From: an uncultured Porphyromonadaceae bacterium
GTDB lineage: Bacteria; Bacteroidota; Bacteroidia; Bacteroidales; Muribaculaceae
Direction: 5' to 3'
Assembly (NCBI GenBank): GCA_947175225.1
Contig: CAMWLX010000197.1
Span: 1 to 6,651 of the forward strand
DNA: 6,651 bases
In this document: in pieces, positions 1 through 4,676 of the stretch
Numbering within the stretch: position 1 is the first letter of the stretch
Layout: the number at the start of each line of letters is the position of its first letter
Program-made: the position numbers and the translations under genes
The notes under the pieces: generated by a model
Database searches by the model: none
What the model saw: only the letters and a program-made list of their open reading frames with translations
Told to the model about the DNA's origin: nothing

Positions 1-23
1 GTATATGTATGTGTGGGGATTAA

Positions 24-55
24 TTTGTTGAATAGGGAAATTTATTGTAATTTTG
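24..55 (+). promoter_or_regulatory. Bacteroidetes-type housekeeping promoter for the zinc metallopeptidase
   Basis: TTTG at 24-27 and TAATTTTG at 48-55 match the Bacteroidetes primary-sigma consensus (TTTG at -33 and TAnnTTTG at -7) with exactly 20 bases between them. Transcription would start a few bases after position 55, giving a leader of roughly 40 nt to the ATG at 101. The leader is AT-rich with no Shine-Dalgarno sequence, as is usual in this phylum. Confidence 0.7.
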
Positions 56-100
56 CAGTCACCCAAAGACAAATGATTTTAAACGAATAAACTATATATA

Positions 101-982
101 ATGAGACTTGACGGAAGAAGAAACAGCGGCAATATCCAGGATCGCCGCGGAGTGTCGGGAAAGGCAATTGGTATCGGAGGAGGTATCATCGGAGTTATAA
201 TTGCGGCTGTCATAACGTTTATGTCAGGGGGCAGTGTGGGAGATGTGGCTCAGTCTGTCTTCAATGCAATGCAGCAGGAAGGTGGCACGCAGACTCAGCA
301 GGCTGTGCAGCTTGATGCTGAGGATCAGCGGCTCTATGATCTTTCATCGAAAGTGCTTGCCGGCACGGAGGATGTATGGACCAAGGTGTTTCGTGAGCAG
401 GGATGGGGTGAGTATAAGGCTCCGCAGATGGTGGTCTATAGCGGTTCTATCCAGACGGGATGTGGACAGGGGACTGCACAGATGGGTCCTTTCTATTGCT
501 CTGCAGACGAGACTGTCTATATTGATCTTGATTTCTTCAAGTCGATGCAAAGTCAGATTGGTGCATCAGGAGATTTCTGTTATGCCTACGTGATAGCTCA
601 TGAGGTGGGGCATCATGTGCAGAATCTGCTTGGTACTCTCAACAAGGCTCACTCTGCTATGGCTCGGCTTCCGGAGAAAGAGGCTAATAAGATTAGTGTA
701 TGCCTTGAGCTGCAGGCAGACTACTATGCCGGAGTGTGGGGGCATACTGATAATGAGATGTTCGGATCGATTGAGCCGGGCGATATTGAGAATGCTATTA
801 ATGCGGCATCTAAGATAGGGGATGATTATATCCAGAAGCAGGCATACGGCTACGAAATACCTGATGCTTTCAACCATGGCCGAAGCGAATGGCGAGTGCA
901 TTGGCTCTCAAAGGGCCTGAAGACAGGGGATGCTTCGATGGCGGCAGCAGATACATTTTCGGGGAGTTATCCTCCACGTTAA
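101..982 (+). CDS. Putative neutral zinc metallopeptidase, YpfJ family
   Basis: The 293-residue protein fits the YpfJ/Zn_peptidase family (Pfam PF04228), whose members are usually about 290 residues, so it appears complete. The N-terminus (MRLDGRRNSGNIQDRRG) is the family's conserved opening. A glycine-rich hydrophobic segment at about residues 21-41 should be a single membrane anchor, placing the rest outside the cytoplasm. The zincin motif HEVGHH lies at 167-172, with H167 and H171 as zinc ligands and E168 as general base. ELQAD at 203-207 probably supplies the third ligand, E203. The C-terminal block with FNHGRSEWR (257-265) and DTF (284-286) is also typical of the family. The gene is monocistronic: it has its own promoter and converges on the sigma/anti-sigma unit. 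The start at 101 is preferred because the family motif begins there. The physiological substrate is not established, and no function beyond a predicted membrane-anchored metalloprotease can be given. Confidence 0.93.
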   Translation: MRLDGRRNSGNIQDRRGVSGKAIGIGGGIIGVIIAAVITFMSGGSVGDVAQSVFNAMQQEGGTQTQQAVQLDAEDQRLYDLSSKVLAGTEDVWTKVFREQGWGEYKAPQMVVYSGSIQTGCGQGTAQMGPFYCSADETVYIDLDFFKSMQSQIGASGDFCYAYVIAHEVGHHVQNLLGTLNKAHSAMARLPEKEANKISVCLELQADYYAGVWGHTDNEMFGSIEPGDIENAINAASKIGDDYIQKQAYGYEIPDAFNHGRSEWRVHWLSKGLKTGDASMAAADTFSGSYPPR

Positions 983-1005
983 TGCATAATGCATAATGCA
1001 TAATG
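981..1005. repeat. AATGCAT 7-bp tandem repeat
   Basis: Three perfect copies of AATGCAT occupy 981-987, 988-994 and 995-1001, followed by a partial copy AATG (1002-1005). The array begins inside the metallopeptidase stop codon and fills the start of the convergent gap. Because AATGCATT is nearly self-complementary, neighbouring units can also pair with each other. Such arrays can change copy number by slippage. Confidence 0.75.
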
Positions 1006-1019
1006 GGCTGCGCATTATG
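999..1019. terminator. Possible bidirectional hairpin between convergent genes
   Basis: CATAATG (999-1005) and CATTATG (1013-1019) are perfect reverse complements separated by 7 bases, GGCTGCG. The hairpin lies between two convergent genes ending at 982 and 1033, where a shared terminator is expected. The stem is AT-rich and no run of T follows on either strand, so intrinsic termination is only plausible. The 3' arm is part of GCATTATGT (1012-1020), which recurs at 4606-4614 in the other hairpin-rich gap. Confidence 0.4.
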
Positions 1020-1032
1020 TTGGGGGTCCCTA

Positions 1033-2250
1033 TTATCTATGATTAAGGGTGAAGCGGATACCGAGGTTTAGATTGAAGTTGCAGGGATAGTCTTTGTAGA
1101 TTGTTTGGATATTTGTGCCGTCGTTGAAATAGTAGCTTACTCCGGGTTCGGCGAATATGCTGATATTTGGGATAGGGCTTAGCTGAATACCTGCAGCTGC
1201 ATTTGCCGAACATTGGAAGGGTTTGTCTGTCTGTTGAGCCATATTATCAAGAGGAAGTGCATCAGATATTGATTTAGCTTCAAATTTGTTGCTTATGCAT
1301 TTTTCTCCGGTTAGGCCTGCGGAAAGATACACGTTGATTAGTTTCCATGACCATGCCGAGAATTTCACGTTGAGTGGAATTCCGACATAATGCATTCTTC
1401 TGGTAGCTGCAGACTGATATTTGTCTTGGCTTATAGATATGTCAGATCCGATTGCTGAATAGACCAGACCACTCTCAATTGCTATTTTTTCCGTGATATT
1501 ATATTGCAGTGTCAATCCAAATCGGAATGGCATGTGGTGTTGGATTTTAGTATCCACAAGACTGCTTCCCAGAAATAAATCATTGCCGTTTTGTCCCGGC
1601 ATCCGGAAGTTTCTACCTTCAGAAGCATTCCCTATTCCTGAGGCTGATATATTTATTGCAAATTTATCGGAATAGTCACTTTTTCTATTATTGATTTTAG
1701 AAGATCTGTTGGCGTAGAAGGTTTTTTTACTACCTGATACAGCTTCTTTTTCCTTTTTTGTTTTATCAGTCGAATTTATTACCTGATCGTTGGGCGTGAC
1801 TTGCTCTTTTTGAACCGTATCCACTGGAGACAATGCAGGCTCTGCGTTTAGCACGTAAATATCAGGAGTTTGTGTTGTTTTTTCAGGATCATTCCGGGTG
1901 ATGATTTTTTGAGATTGATTAAGATTCAAATAGGGATTTTCTTTTAATTTTGATGTCGTTTCTTGTTTGTCTGTGGAATTACTTTCAGGTTGGGTGATAT
2001 TTGGAATGCCATTGGTCATGGCATATTTGATATCACTAATCTCTATAGGCCTTGTCTGAAGAACCCAAAAAATTATACCGGAGCCGATCATGAATATGGA
2101 AATTACTGCAGCTGCGATAATCCAACGTCTGCGCCACGATATTTTGGACACAGGCTGCTCTGCCCCAAGACTTTCCCAAAGGCCTTCAGGCGCGTCCATC
2201 TCGAAATCGGACAGACTTTCGCGTATTTCATCTAACCATTTATCTTTCAT
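1033..2250 (-). CDS. Anti-sigma-factor-like single-pass membrane protein with C-terminal outer-membrane beta-barrel-like domain
   Basis: This 405-residue protein has three parts. Residues 1-42 are cytoplasmic and acidic (DEIRESLSDFEMDAPEGLWESL), as in Bacteroidetes proteins encoded right after ECF sigma genes, and end in a basic patch RRR (40-42). Residues 43-63 form one strong membrane helix. Residues 67-195 are a polar linker rich in Ser, Thr, Lys, Gln and Asn. Residues about 196-405 alternate polar and hydrophobic residues in amphipathic strands with Gly and aromatic residues (for example FRFGLTLQYNI, 242-252; NLNLGIRFTL, 393-402), resembling the outer membrane beta-barrel / PorT-like families (PF13568 type). 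Its ATG overlaps the upstream sigma stop codon as ATGA (2247-2250), so translation is probably coupled. The inferred role is to hold the sigma factor at the membrane and release it on an envelope signal. No zinc-binding HxxxCxxC anti-sigma motif is visible, so the assignment rests on context and topology. Confidence 0.75.
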   Translation of the reverse strand: MKDKWLDEIRESLSDFEMDAPEGLWESLGAEQPVSKISWRRRWIIAAAVISIFMIGSGIIFWVLQTRPIEISDIKYAMTNGIPNITQPESNSTDKQETTSKLKENPYLNLNQSQKIITRNDPEKTTQTPDIYVLNAEPALSPVDTVQKEQVTPNDQVINSTDKTKKEKEAVSGSKKTFYANRSSKINNRKSDYSDKFAINISASGIGNASEGRNFRMPGQNGNDLFLGSSLVDTKIQHHMPFRFGLTLQYNITEKIAIESGLVYSAIGSDISISQDKYQSAATRRMHYVGIPLNVKFSAWSWKLINVYLSAGLTGEKCISNKFEAKSISDALPLDNMAQQTDKPFQCSANAAAGIQLSPIPNISIFAEPGVSYYFNDGTNIQTIYKDYPCNFNLNLGIRFTLNHR

Positions 2251-2813
2251 ATTTTGGGGCGGTTTGATTGAAATTCTTTAATTTTTGCTGCCAGAAGAGC
2301 TTTCGCTCTGTGGAATTGCGAAGCGGAAGAAGCTTCTTTTATATTGAGGATGGAAGCAATTTCCTTGTGAGACTTCTCCTCAAATACATATAGATTGAAT
2401 ACAGTGCGATAACCTGGCGGAAGCTCACAGATCAATTTGTGGAGCACTTCCATTGAGAGTCCTTCCAGTTGGGGAGGCTCATCATCTACGTTTTCTTCAG
2501 CCTTCAGTGAAGATAATAGGATTTCAGACCTGTATTCCTTGCGGATGAATTGAAGGGATTCGTTGATGACGATCTTTGTTAGCCAAGCCTTAAGTGAGCC
2601 GGATCCCCTATATTCAAAAGAAGACATGGAGCCAAATATATGAAGGAAACTGTCGTGAAGAACATCCTTCACATCGTCAGGATTAGACAGATAGCGCGTA
2701 CATACGCCGGTAAGATACCGGGCGTATGCACAATAGAGAGCTTTTGAAGCCGAGGAATCGCCATTGCGTATAAGGCTGGCGATGCCTGATTCTATGTCGT
2801 TGCTATCTGCCAA
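2247..2813 (-). CDS. RNA polymerase ECF-type sigma-70 factor
   Basis: The 188-residue protein has the two-domain architecture and size of extracytoplasmic-function sigma factors. Region 2 spans about 24-92: DVKDVLHDSFLHIF (47-60) contains the core-binding helix, and SLKAWLTKIVINESLQFIRK (73-92) covers the -10-recognition part. A linker follows, then region 4 at about 122-178 with ELPPGYRTVFNLYVFEEKSHKEIA and the helix-turn-helix ending in SASQFHRAKALL (163-174). The start codon is TTG (2813-2811). No in-frame ATG lies in the 26 codons examined upstream, and the first internal Met (M63) would delete half of region 2. The start is 11 nt after the serpin stop codon, and the stop overlaps the next ATG. 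This implies co-transcription with the upstream serpin and the downstream anti-sigma-like gene. Target promoters are unknown; autoregulation of this operon is the usual pattern for such factors. Confidence 0.93.
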   Translation of the reverse strand: MADSNDIESGIASLIRNGDSSASKALYCAYARYLTGVCTRYLSNPDDVKDVLHDSFLHIFGSMSSFEYRGSGSLKAWLTKIVINESLQFIRKEYRSEILLSSLKAEENVDDEPPQLEGLSMEVLHKLICELPPGYRTVFNLYVFEEKSHKEIASILNIKEASSASQFHRAKALLAAKIKEFQSNRPKI

Positions 2814-2824
2814 TTTATCAGATG

Positions 2825-4078
2825 TTAAAATGAAGTTACGGCTCCCATGAATAGGATTGTGCCGGAGATGGTATCTCTTATCATGTATATGAATGGACGG
2901 TCGAAAAATATTGGCTCAATAGGCATCGCGTCGATGTTAGGCACGGAGGTTGTGAAAAATCCACCCAGACTTGCGGCTCCCCCTTCGGTGCCGTTTTCAT
3001 TTACTATGATCTTCACTGCATGCTGGAAAGCGCACAGCTCAATAGGATGAGAGGCAGCTCGGTTAATACCGGGAAATATTGTTTCCTCAAGACCCATTTC
3101 CCGAAGGATATTTATTATATTAGCGTTGCTTTCTTGCTCAAACTTAGGGAGTCTTAGTTTTATCCTTCCCGATCTGAATGATGAGGAGATTTTGCTGATC
3201 TTCTCGCTATCAAAACTCAGTAGGAAGTCATTGAACTCGATACCCTCGTCGGGCATAATCACTGTCATCATGTAGCGGTCTCCGGCATAAGGGAGCATGA
3301 CCGCAGTCACATCCTCGGCATACGAATATGCCATCATGTCAGTGAGAGTCATGAAATTGGTCTTAACTTGCGAGCCGTCAAGGTTTTGAAATTTACTTTT
3401 TTCCGTATGTTTCTCGTCGAATTTCTGCTTCCATGTGCCTTTGAAGTATGTGGTATTTAGTATTCCAAGATCAATCTCCATCGGCTCCTTCAGGAAATCT
3501 TTTATCATGCCTCGTGTATTATCCTCTACAAAACGATTCAATGCTTTTTGTCCGGCAAGGTCTCCAAGCCAGATGTTGACATCGGACGCTCCGAAGATCT
3601 CTTTTAGATCGTTGACAAAAGAGGGGAGCAGACTAAAGTCGGGACTATGCCATAGGGAGTTGGTGAAGCCACATTGGGTATCTCCGTTGAAGTCTGGAAC
3701 TTCCACAAGGAGCGCATTGCTATAGACATTGAGGTCATGCAGGGCATCTGAGCCCTCGCCATATCCGAGGAGATTCAGGATTTCGTCGCGGCTATCGCCT
3801 TCGTCGCCATTTGCCATCATGGCTAAAGTGAGGAATACGCTTGTAGGCGAGATGCAGGCATTATCGCTTTCTTTTGCATACGCTTTCTTGAAGAGTTCTG
3901 TGGCAAATTCATTTGCTTTCAGGGCATTGCTTTCTCCTACCACTTTGAGCGGATTTTCAGGCCATATTACTTTTACGGGATTGCTTTTGATGTCGTTGTA
4001 TTCCGGGATATCCGCTTCGTTTGAACAAGCAGAAAGAAGACTCAGACAAGCTATTCCTGCAAATATCAGTTTTTTCAT
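2825..4078 (-). CDS. Serpin-family serine/cysteine protease inhibitor, predicted surface lipoprotein
   Basis: The 417-residue protein starts with a lipoprotein signal peptide with lipobox LSAC (15-18; lipidated C18). The following residues SNEADIPE are acidic, resembling Bacteroidota surface-export signals, so the protein is probably cell-surface exposed. The serpin fold follows: a helix A region with NEFATELFKKAY, SPTSVFLTLAM and NGDEGDSRDEIL; the breach/shutter region with NTTYFKGTWKQKF; VMLPYAGDRYMMTVIMP; and the C-terminal signature FFDRPFIYMIRD plus GTILFMGAV. The reactive-centre hinge ENGTEGGAAS (361-370) has small residues at P12-P9, the pattern of inhibitory serpins that insert the loop. 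Counting 17 residues from E361 puts T377-S378 at P1-P1'. The segment from there to the conserved FDRPF is about seven residues longer than in alpha-1-antitrypsin, so the scissile bond is uncertain. It is the first gene of a serpin, sigma, anti-sigma unit. The target protease, host or bacterial, is not known. Confidence 0.95.
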   Translation of the reverse strand: MKKLIFAGIACLSLLSACSNEADIPEYNDIKSNPVKVIWPENPLKVVGESNALKANEFATELFKKAYAKESDNACISPTSVFLTLAMMANGDEGDSRDEILNLLGYGEGSDALHDLNVYSNALLVEVPDFNGDTQCGFTNSLWHSPDFSLLPSFVNDLKEIFGASDVNIWLGDLAGQKALNRFVEDNTRGMIKDFLKEPMEIDLGILNTTYFKGTWKQKFDEKHTEKSKFQNLDGSQVKTNFMTLTDMMAYSYAEDVTAVMLPYAGDRYMMTVIMPDEGIEFNDFLLSFDSEKISKISSSFRSGRIKLRLPKFEQESNANIINILREMGLEETIFPGINRAASHPIELCAFQHAVKIIVNENGTEGGAASLGGFFTTSVPNIDAMPIEPIFFDRPFIYMIRDTISGTILFMGAVTSF

Positions 4079-4080
4079 AA

Positions 4081-4130
4081 TTGAATAGGTTCTTATAAAT
4101 TTAACAATATTCGATCGAACTTCTATTCAA
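4081..4130. promoter_or_regulatory. Bulged inverted repeat immediately upstream of the serpin start
   Basis: TTGAATAGGTTC (4081-4092) pairs with GAAC-TT-CTATTCAA (4117-4130): twelve base pairs with one 2-nt bulge and 24 bases between the arms. The inner part carries the perfect 10-bp palindrome TTCGATCGAA (4110-4119). One arm ends 2 nt before the serpin ATG (4078). It could be a regulator-binding site or, if transcribed, an RNA stem that hides the initiation region. No clear TTTG-N20-TAnnTTTG promoter for the serpin was found on the minus strand; TAAATTTA, inside the loop, is only a partial -7 match. Confidence 0.5.
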
Positions 4131-4183
4131 TAAATAAGGAATTATGAAAACCTTGCATGATGGAGTGAAAAAATTGAATGTTT

Positions 4184-4219
4184 ATTTGTATATGCGATAC
4201 AAATGTGTTATATTTGTAT
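4184..4219. promoter_or_regulatory. Probable autoregulatory operator: three ATTTGTAT half-sites
   Basis: ATTTGTAT (4184-4191), its reverse complement ATACAAAT (4197-4204) and ATTTGTAT again (4212-4219) form two overlapping inverted repeats. The first half-site covers the -33 element and the third covers the -7 element. The outer copies extend to a 9-base direct repeat TATTTGTAT (4183-4191 and 4211-4219). Ribbon-helix-helix antitoxins typically bind such paired half-sites over their own promoter and repress it. Binding by the adjacent gene product is inferred from position. Confidence 0.65.
4185..4216 (+). promoter_or_regulatory. Bacteroidetes-type promoter for the ribbon-helix-helix gene
   Basis: TTTG (4185-4188) and TATATTTG (4209-4216) match the -33 and -7 consensus exactly with a 20-base spacer. 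Transcription should begin a few bases after 4216, leaving a short AT-rich leader of about 15-17 nt before the ATG at 4237. Confidence 0.8.
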
Positions 4220-4236
4220 TCTAAATAATAGCAGAT

Positions 4237-4482
4237 ATGAATACATTATCAGTAAGAAAACAGACATCTTTTCGCTTAAGCGAGGATTTGCTGACCCGTC
4301 TTCAGATAGAGGCAAAACGTCATAACAGAAGTCTAAACAATCTTGTAGAAAGTATCCTTATGGCTTTTGTGGCTGACAGACCGAATAAGACCACTCTTGC
4401 GGCAATGCGTGAGGCAGAGGAATCGGATGATCTCGAAGTGTTGGATCTCAATGATTTCCGTAATTTTGTTGATTCCTTATGA
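4237..4482 (+). CDS. Ribbon-helix-helix antitoxin-like DNA-binding protein
   Basis: This 81-residue protein has an N-terminal ribbon-helix-helix (Arc/MetJ/CopG-type) domain. A short beta strand at about 8-14 (KQTSFRL) is followed by helix A at about 16-29 (EDLLTRLQIEAKRH) and, after the turn NRS, helix B at about 32-46 (SLNNLVESILMAFVA). The acidic tail (57-81, with EAEESDDLEVLDLNDF) resembles the toxin-binding tails of type II antitoxins. The stop overlaps the next start codon as ATGA (4479-4482), the usual antitoxin-toxin junction, but the following toxin frame is truncated. The gene has a strong promoter overlaid by repeated half-sites, suggesting that it represses itself. It may now be an orphan antitoxin kept as a repressor or anti-addiction remnant. 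A free-standing CopG-like regulator is the alternative. Confidence 0.85.
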   Translation: MNTLSVRKQTSFRLSEDLLTRLQIEAKRHNRSLNNLVESILMAFVADRPNKTTLAAMREAEESDDLEVLDLNDFRNFVDSL

Positions 4483-4541
4483 ATGTCCTAAAAATCACTT
4501 CCCAATTCAAAAAGGATTTTAAAATTTTGAATATATCACAA

Positions 4542-4633
4542 AGCGCCTCTCCGAGGCTACTGAGCTTTTGTCAGGGGATACCCCGGACTGAAGTCCGGGG
4601 TTTGTGCATTATGTCAGCTCTCCGAGCTGATAT
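4542..4633. repeat. REP-like element of three consecutive hairpins
   Basis: Hairpin 1 is GCCTC-TCC-GAGGC (4545-4557). Hairpin 2 is CCCCGGACT-GA-AGTCCGGGG (4581-4600), a GC-rich 9-bp stem. Hairpin 3 is TCAGCTC-TCC-GAGCTGA (4614-4630), extendable to 4611-4633 with one G-T pair. Hairpins 1 and 3 share the same CTC-TCC-GAG core. The element is much more GC-rich than the surrounding DNA. The layout resembles extragenic palindromic (REP/BIME) elements mobilised by REP-associated tyrosine transposases; no transposase is present in this window. Confidence 0.65.
4581..4606. terminator. Possible terminator between converging antitoxin and DUF418 genes
   Basis: The perfect 9-bp GC-rich stem at 4581-4600 is followed on the plus strand by TTTGTG. 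It sits in the convergent gap between genes ending at 4482 (plus) and 4677 (minus), so it could stop transcription from either side. The T-run is short. The same hairpin is part of the REP-like element. Confidence 0.4.
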
Positions 4634-4676
4634 GTTAGAGTCTAAAATATGAACATAAAAGGGAATATTCTACTAA

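Larger units (their letters stand above)
4479..4652 (+). pseudogene. Truncated RelE/YafQ-like toxin remnant running into a REP-like repeat
   Basis: A 57-codon frame begins at ATG 4479, overlapping the antitoxin stop by 4 nt. Its first 17 residues (MNVLKITSQFKKDFKIL) match the characteristic start of RelE/ParE-superfamily, YafQ-like toxins: a first beta strand, then an FKKD-type helix. From about residue 18-21 (about position 4530-4540) the similarity ends. The frame then reads through the triple-hairpin repeat to a TGA at 4650-4652, and the ~70 residues carrying the toxin core and catalytic residues are absent. No remainder was recognised between the repeat and position 4676. The toxin is therefore very probably inactive. 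The family assignment rests on a short stretch and could be refined to a subfamily only by alignment. Confidence 0.65.

Noticed and set aside
234..901. Open frames overlapping the metallopeptidase on both strands
   Set aside because: They have no recognisable motifs, have Arg/Ser/Leu-rich shadow compositions and overlap a clearly assigned gene.
101..4078. Idea that the zinc metallopeptidase is the target of the neighbouring serpin
   Set aside because: Serpins trap serine or cysteine proteases through an acyl-enzyme and would not inhibit a zincin. The genes are convergent, and the metallopeptidase has its own housekeeping promoter.
4545..4630. CRISPR array or riboswitch
   Set aside because: The three palindromes have different sequences and no regular spacers, and they lie downstream of converging genes rather than in a leader.
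4237..4652. A functional two-gene toxin-antitoxin system
   Set aside because: Only the toxin N-terminus is present; the remaining reading frame is made of repeat hairpins and lacks the toxin core.
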